Part shown: positions 9,931 through 18,668 of the stretch, piece by piece
How positions within the stretch are numbered: the stretch's first letter is position 1
How the letters are laid out: each line of letters starts with the position of its first letter
Source: Streptomyces albus subsp. chlorinus
GTDB lineage: Bacteria; Actinomycetota; Actinomycetes; Streptomycetales; Streptomycetaceae
Length of the DNA: 38,528 bases
Direction: 5' to 3'
NCBI RefSeq assembly: GCF_013302895.1
Contig: NZ_VJOK01000001.1
Coordinates: forward strand, 2,864,292-2,902,819
The notes under the pieces: model-generated
What the model saw: only the letters and a program-made list of their open reading frames with translations
What the model was told of the DNA's origin: nothing
The model's database searches: none
Program-made: the position numbers and the translations under genes

Positions 9931-11316
9931 TCAGGCCGGGGAGCTGGTCTCCCCCTCGGCCCGCACGATGGCCAGCACCTCGTCGCGGACGCGCTCGACG
10001 GTCTCCTTGTCGCACGCCTCGACGTTCAGCCGCAGCAGGGGCTCGGTGTTGGAGGGGCGGAGGTTGAACCACCAGTTGACGCCCGTGACGGTGAGGCCGT
10101 CCAGGTCGTCCATCGTCACGCCCTCCCGGCCGGCGAAGGCGGCCTTGACGGCGTTGGTGCGGTTGAACTGGTCCTCGACGGTGCTGTTGATCTCGCCCGA
10201 GGAGGGATACCGGTCGTAGTGCGCGACCAGCTGCGAGAGCGTGCCGTCCTGGCCGCCGAGTGCCGCCAGGACGTGCAGGGCGGCCAGCATGCCCGTGTCG
10301 GCGTTCCAGAAGTCGCGGAAGTAGTAGTGCGCGGAGTGCTCTCCGCCGAAGATCGCCCCTGTCCTGGCCATCTCCTGCTTGATGAAGGAGTGGCCGACGC
10401 GGGTGCGTACGGGGGCGCCGCCGCTCTCCTTGATGACCTCGGGGACGGCGCGGGAGGTGATGAGGTTGTGGATCACGGTGGAGCCGGGCGCCTTGGCCAG
10501 CTCGCGGGCGGCGACCAGCGCGGTGATGGCGGACGGCGGGACCGGCTCGCCCCGCTCGTCCACGACGAAGCAGCGGTCGGCGTCCCCGTCGAAGGCCAGT
10601 CCGATGTCGGCGCCGGCCCGGAGTACCTCGTGCCGCAGGTCGACGATGTTCTTCGGGTCGAGCGGGTTGGCCTCGTGGTTGGGGAACGTGCCGTCCAGCT
10701 CGAAGTACATCGGGACCAGGTCGATCGGCAGCCCGGCCAGCACGGTGGGCACCGTGTGGCCTCCCATGCCGTTGCCCGCGTCCACCACGGCCTTGAGGCG
10801 GCGGATGCCGGTCAGGTCCACCAGGGAGCGCAGGTGCGCGGCGTAGTCCTCCAGCATGTCCCGCTCGGTGACGGTGCCTTGGGGCTTGTCACCGGACGGT
10901 GCGCCGCCCGCGTCCAGCCACCGCTCGACCAGGGCGCGGATGTCGGCGAGTCCCGTCTCCTGGCCCACGGGCGAGGCACCGGCGCGGCACATCTTGATGC
11001 CGTTGTACCGGGCCGGGTTGTGGCTGGCGGTGAACATGGCGCCGGGGAGGTCCAGTTTGCCGCTGGCGAAGTAGAGCTGGTCGGTCGAGCACAGCCCGAT
11101 CCCGGTGACGTCGGCGCCCTGGCCGGCCGCGCCCTGGGAGAACGCCCGCGCGAGGCCGGGCGAGGAGGGCCGCATGTCGTGCCCGACCACGATCGCGGAG
11201 GCCCCGGTGACGCGGACGAAGGCGGCGCCGAACAGCTCGGCGGTCGTCTCGTCCCACTGATCCGGCACCACACCACGTACGTCGTACGCCTTCACGAGCT
11301 GAGACAGATCAGCCAC
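9931..11316 (-). CDS. manB: Phosphomannomutase/phosphoglucomutase
   Basis: Alpha-D-phosphohexomutase of 461 residues that converts mannose-6-phosphate to mannose-1-phosphate. All four family motifs are visible: the phosphoserine loop MFTASHNPARYNGIK (S98), the Mg-binding FDGDADRC, the sugar-binding loop GGEHSAHYYFRDFW, and the phosphate-binding loop RPSNTEPLLRLNVEA near the C-terminus. The start is GTG at 11316 with AGGAGAGG at 11323-11330. It is followed by the Trm112-like, SIS, manA and CDF genes, all minus, which probably share its transcript; DUF3499 lies just upstream in the same direction with a 90-base gap. With ManA and ManC it forms the route to GDP-mannose. Confidence 0.96.
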   Translation of the reverse strand: MADLSQLVKAYDVRGVVPDQWDETTAELFGAAFVRVTGASAIVVGHDMRPSSPGLARAFSQGAAGQGADVTGIGLCSTDQLYFASGKLDLPGAMFTASHNPARYNGIKMCRAGASPVGQETGLADIRALVERWLDAGGAPSGDKPQGTVTERDMLEDYAAHLRSLVDLTGIRRLKAVVDAGNGMGGHTVPTVLAGLPIDLVPMYFELDGTFPNHEANPLDPKNIVDLRHEVLRAGADIGLAFDGDADRCFVVDERGEPVPPSAITALVAARELAKAPGSTVIHNLITSRAVPEVIKESGGAPVRTRVGHSFIKQEMARTGAIFGGEHSAHYYFRDFWNADTGMLAALHVLAALGGQDGTLSQLVAHYDRYPSSGEINSTVEDQFNRTNAVKAAFAGREGVTMDDLDGLTVTGVNWWFNLRPSNTEPLLRLNVEACDKETVERVRDEVLAIVRAEGETSSPA

Positions 11317-11405
11317 GGCCAGCCTCTCCTGGGTCGTCGGTCGGTCGGCAACGGGTCACAAATCTACCCGCGAGGGTGACAGGCGCCGTGCGGCAGCGCA
11401 GTGAC

Positions 11406-11804
11406 CTACGGCTCCGGGGAGCGCAAGACCCTCAGATGGCCGCGCCGGGCGACCTCCATCGGATCGGTGTCGCGTCCGCGCCCGCCGCCGGAGCCGTCCG
11501 GCGGGGAGGGGTTCCGCGGCTCGGTACGGGGCGTACGGGCGGCCTCGCGAACGGCGTTGGCGAGTGCTTCGAGGTCGTCGCCGCTGGGCCGGGAGGCGGC
11601 CGTGTCCACGGCGAGTCTGACGACCTCCCAGCCGCGGGGCGCGGTGAGCCGCTCGGAGTGCTCGGCGCACAGGTCGTAGCAGTGCGGCTCGGCGTAGGTG
11701 GCGAGCGGCCCCAGGACGGCGGTTGAGTCCGCGTAGACGTACGTCAGCGTCGCGACGGCGGGACGACCGCAAGCGGTGCGCGAACAGCGACGTACAGGGC
11801 TCAC
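11406..11804 (-). CDS. DUF3499 family protein
   Basis: Small protein of about 132 residues with an N-terminal zinc-ribbon-like pattern: C7 and C12 in RRCSRTACGRPAVATLTYVYA, then EPHCYDLCAEHSERLTAPRGW (C42, C46 with adjacent His). This is the invariant part of the DUF3499 family, which is restricted to actinobacteria and has no known function. The C-terminal half is charged and Pro/Gly-rich, probably disordered. The GTG at 11804 gives the usual beginning VSPVRRCSRTACG; no strong ribosome site precedes it and the open frame reaches 11981, so a longer form is possible. It stands directly upstream of manB in the same direction and diverges from the metallopeptidase-family gene. Confidence 0.85.
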   Translation of the reverse strand: MSPVRRCSRTACGRPAVATLTYVYADSTAVLGPLATYAEPHCYDLCAEHSERLTAPRGWEVVRLAVDTAASRPSGDDLEALANAVREAARTPRTEPRNPSPPDGSGGGRGRDTDPMEVARRGHLRVLRSPEP

Positions 11805-12148
11805 GACGTTGGACCGTACCGCACTCTTGAGCGGGCCGCGACGACTCTCCCCGACGTCACCCTGCCGTGTCGTCCCCCTTCGCCGGAAACGCCTGATCTG
11901 CTGAAAGACGCACACGGCCGATCGGCGGGCGCACCCGGACGGCCGCCGACCGGTCAGGATCGGTCCCGCCACCGGTCGCAATTCACCCGATCCCGGTCGT
12001 TTCCGTTGCGCCGCCCGCCGTAAATGGCAGGGCGAAGCGACAGAAAGGGCAAAGGCGCATCATGCGCGGATATGCGGGGGCGGGGCGGCGGAACCCGTGG
12101 TGCCGGGAGCGCCCCCGCGGGACCCGCGGCGGGCTACGCTCGGGGGTG
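11805..12148. other. Divergent intergenic region, DUF3499 and metallopeptidase-like gene
   Basis: This stretch of about 340 bases holds no gene I can support. Open frames extend into it from both sides but without recognisable protein. The only promoter element I trust is the -10 box at 12135-12140 for the plus-strand gene. Confidence 0.45.
12135..12140 (+). promoter_or_regulatory. -10 box of a leaderless promoter
   Basis: TACGCT lies eight bases before the ATG at 12149. That spacing places the transcription start at or next to the start codon. No Shine-Dalgarno sequence is present. Confidence 0.5.
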
Positions 12149-12598
12149 ATGGACAGCCCTGTACCGCCGCGCCGGCCCGCTGCCCGGCCGCACAGCCGAG
12201 ACCGCCACGGCCGCGGCATGCGCGGCCCCATCGCGCCGCCCCAGGTCCCGCTCGCCCTCAGCCGCGCGGAGGCGTTCGACGACCTGGTACGGGACTCCGT
12301 CACCCGGCTGGAGCGGCACTGGCCGCAACTGGCCGCCGTCGAGTTCGCCGTCCAGGAAGTGCCCCGGTCCGACAACGGCGAGGTGCGGGAGGGCGACGAG
12401 GCCGTACCCCTCGGCCGGATCGCCGAGGGCGGGGGCGACCGTCCCGACCGGGTGATCGTCTTCCGGCGCCCCGTGGAGATCCGCAGCCGCACCAGGGACG
12501 AGCGCGCCCTCCTGGTGCACGAGGTCGTGGTGGAACAGGTGGCCGAACTCCTGGGGCTGGCCCCGGAGTCGGTGGACCCCCGGTACGGCCAGGACTAG
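12149..12598 (+). CDS. Metallopeptidase family protein (zincin-like), degenerate HExxH
   Basis: A protein of 149 residues of the small zincin-like family (PF06262-type) that neighbours whiB in actinobacteria. The conserved core LSRAEAFDDLVRDSVTRL and the RVIVFRRPVEIRSRTRDERALLVHEVVVEQVAELLGL region are visible. The expected zinc motif HExxH reads H124-E125-V-V-V-E129, with no second His at the usual place, so hydrolytic activity is doubtful. The N-terminus (about 1-35) is Arg/Pro-rich and probably disordered. I chose the ATG at 12149 because the -10 box TACGCT lies eight bases upstream, suggesting a leaderless message; the open frame extends to 12062. A GTG directly in front (12146) is an alternative. 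It is convergent with the DUF5719 gene. Confidence 0.82.
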   Translation: MDSPVPPRRPAARPHSRDRHGRGMRGPIAPPQVPLALSRAEAFDDLVRDSVTRLERHWPQLAAVEFAVQEVPRSDNGEVREGDEAVPLGRIAEGGGDRPDRVIVFRRPVEIRSRTRDERALLVHEVVVEQVAELLGLAPESVDPRYGQD

Positions 12599-12633
12599 CG
12601 CCCCGGAGGGCAGGACCGGCACTCCCCGCCCCG

Positions 12634-12673
12634 GTTGCATCCCGTCCCGGCCGTTGCTTCCCGTCCCGGCCGT
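12634..12673. repeat. Two 19-bp period direct repeats
   Basis: The 21-base sequences 12634-12654 and 12653-12673 differ at one position and overlap by two bases. They lie in the gap between the convergent metallopeptidase-like and DUF5719 genes. No hairpin terminator was found in this gap. Confidence 0.6.
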
Positions 12674-12755
12674 CCGCCTCTTCGGCCGCCCCGCCTGTCC
12701 GTCACCTGCCCATCACCTGTCCGTCCGTCCCACCGCCCCGGCCGCCGCCGTCCCG

Positions 12756-14408
12756 TCAGTCGTCGTTGAGCACCGACAGGTCCTGCGCCGACGTGGGGAC
12801 AGCCACCGTGCTGCCGTCGTCCGGGAGCGTCTGGATGGTGAAGGCGGGAACGCCCGAGAGGGGACGCTCCAGCATCCGCGAGGCGTACACCGGGCCGCCC
12901 GAGAGCCGTTCCACCGTGACCGCGTAGGTGCCCTTCCCGCCGGTGGGGCGCGGCGGGGCGAACGCGGTGGTGGTGTGCCCCTTCACGGCGACGGTGGTGC
13001 TCTTGGGGCTGCCTCCGCCGCTGCCCGCCGACGCGGTCACCCGCACCCGCGCCCCCGAACCGGGGGCGGTCAGCGCGAGCGTGGAGCCGCCCGCGCGGTT
13101 GTCGGCGGCGGTCGCCCGCTTGTCCACGGGGGCCGTCGAGGTGACGAAGGCGCTCTCCTGCTTGTCGCCCTTGCCGCGGGTGACCCGGGCCGCCGCCACG
13201 ACGTCCGGCGCGTCGGCACCGCCCTCCGCCGGGGACAGCACCAGCGAACCCGCCTCGCCCTGGGTGAGGTTCTTCAGGTCGACGGTGGTCACCATGCCCG
13301 CCTTCACGTGCAGGGTCTCGTGACCGGCGGGGCTGATCAGTCCGGAACGGCCGGCCAGCCGCACCTCGAGGTCGGCGTCGTCACCGCCCGGCGCGAAGAC
13401 GGCCAGCCGTACCGAGGTCGCGTCCTCGGGGATGCCCGGCAGGACGGCGCGGGGGCCCGGCGGGGCGGCGGGCGGCAGCCAGTCGCCGCCCGACTCGGTG
13501 TCCGACGTCTGCACTTGGGCGCCCACCCGGCCGGACCGCGCGGTCACGTGCAGGGTCACATTGGTGGCCGGCTCGGGCGTGAGGGTGGACAGCAGGACGG
13601 GGACGGTCGAGTGCGGCGGAACGGTGATGTCCTCGCCGCCTCCCTCGCCGCCCTTGATCTTGCCCTCCTTGCCGTACAGCTCCAGATCGACGACCGCCGC
13701 GCCGCTGTCCGGGTTGGTGAGGTGGACGTAGTCCTGCCGCCCCTGGGCGGTACTGGCACCGGGGAACCAGAACGAGGTGTCCGGCGCGGAACAGGCCGTC
13801 CCGTGCAGGCCGCGCCCCGCTCCCGCGCCCACAGTGGTGGTCTGCTGCACCGTCCAGCCGGGCGCGAAGACGCCGTCCGCCGTGCCCGTCAGCGCGGGCG
13901 CCTTCGGGTCGCTGGTGTCGTCGACGACGGGGGTGCCCGGGCTGCTGAGAGGGAGGTAGGGTTTGCCGGCTCCCTGGCCGCCGTCCCCTCCGCGCTCCCG
14001 GCCGGTACCGCCCTCGCCGTCCTCGGCGCCCTTGTTCCCGTTGCCGTGCTGGGCGCCCTGGTCGCCGCCCTTCTCGCCCTTCTCGCCCTTCTCGCCCTTC
14101 TCCCCCTTGTCGCTCTTCCCTGACTCCTGCGACTGGTCGGTCTCGGCGAGTTCGGCCGGGTGGAGGGCGGCGCTGCCCTTCTTGCCGGGGCCGCCCTTGG
14201 GGCTGAACGCCGTGTAGGCGGTCTCCGCGACATCGGACGAGCTGGGCTGCGGGCACACCAGTGAGGTGCGCTCGACGGGCTTGAGCGCGGCGGCCTTGGC
14301 GCTGTCCGAGCCGCCCGCCCCCTCGTCCGGTGCCCAGAGCACCGCCAGACCGGTCACCGCGGCCAGCGCGACCACGGTGCCGCCGAAGCTGAGGACTGTG
14401 CGGTTCAC
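12756..14408 (-). CDS. DUF5719 family membrane-anchored extracytoplasmic protein
   Basis: A protein of 550 residues. An N-terminal hydrophobic segment (residues about 5-26, VLSFGGTVVALAAVTGLAVL) is a signal anchor; the rest should lie outside the membrane. The region about 65-155 is low-complexity with four KGE triplets at 101-112, then a Gly-rich run. Residues from about 165 form two beta-rich halves with many Thr/Val strands, the DUF5719 domain. The family is actinobacterial and of unknown role. The GTG at 14408 overlaps the stop of the upstream glycosyltransferase by four bases (GTGA), so the two are translationally coupled and probably act together in envelope polysaccharide assembly (inference). 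Two cysteines, in LVCPQ and TACSAP, could form a disulfide. Confidence 0.85.
   Translation of the reverse strand: MNRTVLSFGGTVVALAAVTGLAVLWAPDEGAGGSDSAKAAALKPVERTSLVCPQPSSSDVAETAYTAFSPKGGPGKKGSAALHPAELAETDQSQESGKSDKGEKGEKGEKGEKGGDQGAQHGNGNKGAEDGEGGTGRERGGDGGQGAGKPYLPLSSPGTPVVDDTSDPKAPALTGTADGVFAPGWTVQQTTTVGAGAGRGLHGTACSAPDTSFWFPGASTAQGRQDYVHLTNPDSGAAVVDLELYGKEGKIKGGEGGGEDITVPPHSTVPVLLSTLTPEPATNVTLHVTARSGRVGAQVQTSDTESGGDWLPPAAPPGPRAVLPGIPEDATSVRLAVFAPGGDDADLEVRLAGRSGLISPAGHETLHVKAGMVTTVDLKNLTQGEAGSLVLSPAEGGADAPDVVAAARVTRGKGDKQESAFVTSTAPVDKRATAADNRAGGSTLALTAPGSGARVRVTASAGSGGGSPKSTTVAVKGHTTTAFAPPRPTGGKGTYAVTVERLSGGPVYASRMLERPLSGVPAFTIQTLPDDGSTVAVPTSAQDLSVLNDD
14071..14106. repeat. 9-bp tandem repeats encoding KGE triplets
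   Basis: Four units of 9 bp (TTCTCGCCC on the plus strand, the last with one mismatch) encode the collagen-like KGE repeats in the DUF5719 protein. Such arrays change length easily by slippage. Confidence 0.8.
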
Positions 14409-17400
14409 TGCTGCTCGCTCCCGTTGCCGTGCCTGCTGTCGTAACCGCCCTGCGACCCCGTCTCCTCGTAACCGTGCTGGTAGCCGTGGGGATCGGGGCC
14501 CTGCTGGGGCGGGTAGGGCTGCGTGGTCCAGTCCCCGTAGGAGTACTGCTGCTGCCCGTACGGCTGTTGTCCGTACTGCTGCCGCTCGTAGGAGGGCTCG
14601 TACTGCTCGTGGGGCGGGGCCTGGCCGTACGGGGGCGCGCCGTAGGTGTCGTAGGAGGGCTGCTCGTACGGGGAGGCGGCCGGCGGGGGCGAGGACGGCG
14701 CCTGGCCGTAACCGGGCTGCCCGCCCTCGTACCCCGGCTGCCCGCCGTCGTAGTGCGGCTGTTGCGGATAGGCGGGCTCCTGCCCCTCGTACGGCACCTG
14801 TTGCGGCGCGTAGGACTGCTCGTACGGCTGCTCGTAGGGCTGCTGTCCGCCGTAGGGAGCGTAGCCGGGCTGTTCGGGGGCCTGCGGGGGCGGGCCGGGT
14901 GCGGGGGCGTCCTGTGCGGTCCCGGGTCCCGCTCCGGCCGCCTCGGCCGCCGCCCGCAGCCGGCGGGCCCTGCGGCCGTCGCCGGTCGCCGGGGCGGGGA
15001 CGGGCGGGGCGTCCGGGAGGTCGTCGTCCACGTCCCGCCTGCGGCCCGGCAGGGCGAGGACCAGGACGACGAGCAGCAGGAAGCCCTGCGCCCAGGCCCA
15101 CGCCGTGCGGGTGAGCGGGGTCTGGTGGGTCAGCTCCAGCTTGCCGCCCTCGGTGGGCAGTTCGAAGCCCTGGGCCCAGCCGTCCACCGTGACGCTCTTG
15201 AGGGGGCTGCCGTCGAGAGTGGCCTGCCAGCCGCTGTCCGCCTTGTCGGCCAGCCGCAGCACCCGCCCGGAGGGACCGGCGGGCAGTGTCGCGTGGGACT
15301 CCACGGGACCGGCGGCGACGGCGACGGGGGCGGTCACCGCCCCGGACGCGCCGGTGTCCTGGGTACCCGGGACGATCGAGACGCGGGAGACCTGCCGGTC
15401 GACGCGCCACAGTGCGCTGCCGTCCTCCTGGCTGAGCCGGGTGAGGCCCGGCGTCGCGTCCAGGGTGCGGCTCACCTCGCGTGCCGAGCCGTCCCGCAGC
15501 AGGACGTACCGCACGGCGTACCCGCCCAGCTGGCTGGTCTGGTCGGCGCCGGACCCGGCGACGAGGTGGGCGACGACCCTGTCCAGGCGGGCGTCGTCAC
15601 CGTCCACGGCGGCCAGGTCGGCGTCGCCCAGGCGGGCGCCGGAGCCGCGCACGAGCGTGTAGGCGACCTCGGCGGTCTCCCGCGGCCGGTCGAGGACCAG
15701 GGTGCGGGCCTGGTCGCTGGTGGAGCTCTCCTCCGCGACGAACGCGGGCACCTGCACCGGGTCGCGCCGCGAGAGGGGCCCGTCGGCGCCGCCCACCATC
15801 CAGCCGACGGCAGCGCACAGCGGCGCGGCGACGGCGGCGACGGCGACGAGAGCGGCCACCGGCTGCCGCCAGCCGAAGCTCTGCGCGGCCACCCGTTCCT
15901 TGGCGCCCTCGGCACCGACCGCGGCCGCGCACAGCACCGCCAGCCCGTACACGAGGGTGGCGGGTCCCGCCCAGGCCGAGCCGTTGGACACGGCGGCGAG
16001 GGCGAGCCCGGCCAGGGCCGCGACCCACGCGGCCCGCACGGCGGTCTGCCGCTCGGCGCGCAGCAGCGCGGCGAGTCCGGCGAGCACCAGGCCGGCCAGG
16101 AAGAGTCCGTCGGTGGTGCCGGGACCGCCCGGCGAGAGGGTCAGCAGGTCGGTCGCGGAGGCGGCGCCCGTGCCGTACTCCAGGCCGACCTCTTCGAGGA
16201 ACCGTCCCGGGTCGGCCAGCAGCGACAGCGACCAGGGGGCGAGCAGCACCAGCGGTGTCACCAGGGCGGCGCCCAGCCGTGCGGCCCGCGCGCCGAGCGG
16301 ACCGCCCTCCCGCAGCGGCACGGTGAGCGCCACGACGGCCAGCACGAGGGCGAGCGGCCACACCACCGGGGTGAAGGCGCTCGTGAGCGTCAGCAGCAGC
16401 GCGTACGCCCAGGCGGCGCGCCAGCCGCCCTTGCCGTGCAGTCCGCACGCCGAGACGGCGGCACGCGCCAGCAGGGGCAGCAGGACGGCAAGCACGGCGG
16501 TGCCGATGCGGCCCTGTGCGAGCGCGCCGGTGGCAGCGGGCAGGAAGGCGTACGCGACGCTCCCCCAGGCGCGTACCAGGCGGGAGCCGACCAGCGGCCG
16601 GGAGGCGAAGTAGGCGCTGATCCCGGCGAGCGGGACGGAGCACACCAGCAGCAGCGTCAGCGCGAGACCCGTACTGCCGAACAGGAGGGTGGCGAAGGCC
16701 GCCAGGAGCGCCAGGTAGGGCGGTGCGGACTGGGTGCCGCCCGTGCCGACGGTGTGCCAGCCGTCCAGATAGCGCGCCCACAGGTCGCGGACGTGGTCCG
16801 GTACGGGCAGCAGCGCCCCGCCCGCCAGCGCGCCGCCGCCCAGCAGCGCCCGGCAGGCGACCAGCGAGACGACGAGCAGGACGGCGAAGAGGACCGGCCC
16901 CGGCTTCCGGCTGAGCCGCTTGAGCCGCGCGAACTGCTCGACCTCCAGGAAGTCGGCGTCCTCGTCGGCGGGACCGGACTCGGCGGCGCCGTGCCGCCCC
17001 CCGGCGGACAGTTCGGGTTCGGAGCGCCCGGTGACGTTGCTGGTGACCTGCTCCAGGGTGGCGCGCAGCGTGGCGCCCGGGGGCGGGAAGAGAGGGCGCA
17101 GTTCCTTGTGCGGTACGACGGGCCGGCCGCGCCTGCGCCGCGCGGCCCTCAGCCGTCCGGCGCGCAGCAGTGTGGCCGACAGTCCGGTGATCTCGTCCAG
17201 CGCCTGTCCCGGCACCTTGCCGACGAGGTACCCGAGAGTGCGCACCAGGGTGCCCACGACGAGCCGCAGCAGCACCCAGGGGAGCAGCGCGGAGGGCATG
17301 TTGGCGAGCAGCGTGTAGACGGCGCCCGCCTTGTCCACCCGGTGCGGACCGGCGCCGCGGCCGGCCCGGCCCACGCAGTCGACCGGACGGCGCTCCCGCG

Positions 17401-18250
17401 AGGCCGCCTCGGCGTGCCGCATCACGGCGTCGGGCGCGACCAGCACCCGGTGCCCGGCGGCCTGGGCGCGCCAGCACAGGTCCACGTCGTCCCGCATCAG
17501 GGGCAGCGCGCGGTCGAAGCCGCCGAGCTGGTCGAAGACGTCGCGCCGGATGAGCATGCCCGCGGTGGAGACGGCCAGCACGGGCCGCACCTGGTCGTGC
17601 TGGCCCTGGTCCTGCTCGCGCCGTTCGATGCCCGTCCAGCGCCGGCCGCTGTGCGCCACGGAGACGCCCGCCTCCAGCAGCTGCCTGCCGTCGTACCAGC
17701 CGCGCAGTTTGGGGCCTGTGACGGCGACGGACGGGTCGGCGTCCACGACGCGCAGGAGTTCGGTGAGGGTCTCCGGCTCGGGTGCGGAGTCGTCGTGCAG
17801 GAGCCACAGCCACTCGACGGGCTCGCCGTAGGGCAGCTCCGGCATGTCGTAGGCGTCGTCGCGCCAGGTGCGGTTGACCGGGTCCCAGCCGCTGGGCCGC
17901 TTCAGGTACGGCAGGTCGTCCGGGGTGAGGCGGCGCGCTGTGCGTGCCGCCTCCTCGACGGCGGCGCCGAAACCGGTGCGGCGTGCCAGGTGCAGCACGC
18001 GCTCGGCGCCGAGGGCCTCGGTCAGCAACTGGGCGGAGCTGTCCGCGCTGCCGGTGTCGGCCGCGATGATGTTCTGCACCGGGCGGCTCTGCTCCAGCAG
18101 CCCGTCCAGCACCTCGGGGAGCCAGCGCGCGCCGTCGTGCGCGACGACGACGGCGGTGACGACGTGCCGGGGGAACTCGGGCGGCTCCACGGTGGCCAAC
18201 CCTGCTGCGGCCGCCTCGTAATGGGCCGCCATATGGCTGTGCACGGACAT
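14405..18250 (-). CDS. Large membrane glycosyltransferase, GT2 domain plus polytopic region and Tyr/Gln-rich tail
   Basis: A 1281-residue protein. Residues about 30-300 are a family 2 glycosyltransferase: VVTAVVVAHDGARWLPEVLDGL, WLWLLHDDSAPE with D153/D154, and LMRDDVDLCWRAQ as the acceptor-side acid motif. A membrane hairpin follows (about 318-345), then a charged cytoplasmic loop, about ten helices (roughly 452-815), an extracytoplasmic domain (about 820-1045), and a last helix (1048-1067) ended by GRRRDV. The tail of about 210 residues is Tyr, Gln, Pro and Gly rich and should be cytoplasmic by the positive-inside rule. The ATG at 18250 follows GGGGAGGG at a long spacing; M7 (18232) is an alternative. 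It is coupled to DUF5719. Family members lie beside whiB throughout Streptomyces; the sugar transferred is unknown. Confidence 0.9.
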   Translation of the reverse strand: MSVHSHMAAHYEAAAAGLATVEPPEFPRHVVTAVVVAHDGARWLPEVLDGLLEQSRPVQNIIAADTGSADSSAQLLTEALGAERVLHLARRTGFGAAVEEAARTARRLTPDDLPYLKRPSGWDPVNRTWRDDAYDMPELPYGEPVEWLWLLHDDSAPEPETLTELLRVVDADPSVAVTGPKLRGWYDGRQLLEAGVSVAHSGRRWTGIERREQDQGQHDQVRPVLAVSTAGMLIRRDVFDQLGGFDRALPLMRDDVDLCWRAQAAGHRVLVAPDAVMRHAEAASRERRPVDCVGRAGRGAGPHRVDKAGAVYTLLANMPSALLPWVLLRLVVGTLVRTLGYLVGKVPGQALDEITGLSATLLRAGRLRAARRRRGRPVVPHKELRPLFPPPGATLRATLEQVTSNVTGRSEPELSAGGRHGAAESGPADEDADFLEVEQFARLKRLSRKPGPVLFAVLLVVSLVACRALLGGGALAGGALLPVPDHVRDLWARYLDGWHTVGTGGTQSAPPYLALLAAFATLLFGSTGLALTLLLVCSVPLAGISAYFASRPLVGSRLVRAWGSVAYAFLPAATGALAQGRIGTAVLAVLLPLLARAAVSACGLHGKGGWRAAWAYALLLTLTSAFTPVVWPLALVLAVVALTVPLREGGPLGARAARLGAALVTPLVLLAPWSLSLLADPGRFLEEVGLEYGTGAASATDLLTLSPGGPGTTDGLFLAGLVLAGLAALLRAERQTAVRAAWVAALAGLALAAVSNGSAWAGPATLVYGLAVLCAAAVGAEGAKERVAAQSFGWRQPVAALVAVAAVAAPLCAAVGWMVGGADGPLSRRDPVQVPAFVAEESSTSDQARTLVLDRPRETAEVAYTLVRGSGARLGDADLAAVDGDDARLDRVVAHLVAGSGADQTSQLGGYAVRYVLLRDGSAREVSRTLDATPGLTRLSQEDGSALWRVDRQVSRVSIVPGTQDTGASGAVTAPVAVAAGPVESHATLPAGPSGRVLRLADKADSGWQATLDGSPLKSVTVDGWAQGFELPTEGGKLELTHQTPLTRTAWAWAQGFLLLVVLVLALPGRRRDVDDDLPDAPPVPAPATGDGRRARRLRAAAEAAGAGPGTAQDAPAPGPPPQAPEQPGYAPYGGQQPYEQPYEQSYAPQQVPYEGQEPAYPQQPHYDGGQPGYEGGQPGYGQAPSSPPPAASPYEQPSYDTYGAPPYGQAPPHEQYEPSYERQQYGQQPYGQQQYSYGDWTTQPYPPQQGPDPHGYQHGYEETGSQGGYDSRHGNGSEQQ

Positions 18251-18668
18251 CGAGGTAGGGGCCCTCCCCGGGGTGCCGGGGCCTCGCGGCGGTGCCGCGC
18301 TGTGGCTGCAAGCCCCCGGAAGACGCGTATCGGAGCGGTGAGCGCACCCCCAGAGCAAGGGCGGTGCGTCGTGGACGGCCCCACACTAACGGCTCGCACT
18401 GACGGGCCCTGCGCCTTGGTGCAACTGTCCCGGGCGGGCTCCTGGTTGCCCGGGCGAGCGGTGCGGAAACGGCACGGCTCATCGGAGGGGGGCTGTCGTC
18501 CGCCGGAGGGCGCCTACCGGGTGCCGGAGGGCTTGCGCCGGGCCGGAGCCGGCCGGTTCGCGGGCGGGCCGGCCGGAAGGCCGGCCGGCGGGACGGCTGG
18601 TCGGACAGCCGGCCGGTCGGACGAAAGGCGGATCGGATGACGGGTCAGAGGGCGACTCGGTGCGCGGC
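18251..18668. other. Region between whiB and the glycosyltransferase
   Basis: No gene is supported in these 418 bases. The right part holds the whiB terminator hairpins; the left part should hold the promoter of the glycosyltransferase, where I see only a weak minus-strand -10 candidate (TAGTGT near 18390). Confidence 0.45.
18567..18611 (-). terminator. Tandem hairpins behind whiB
   Basis: The first hairpin has an 8-bp stem (18567-18574 with 18579-18586) closed by GGAA, a GNRA-type tetraloop. The second has a 6-bp stem (18594-18599 with 18606-18611). They lie 60-100 bases past the whiB stop. Confidence 0.6.

Noticed and set aside
14429..18640. 1403-codon plus-strand frame opposite the large glycosyltransferase
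   Set aside because: Length alone is not evidence in DNA this GC rich; the minus-strand protein has clear domains and membrane helices and this frame has none.
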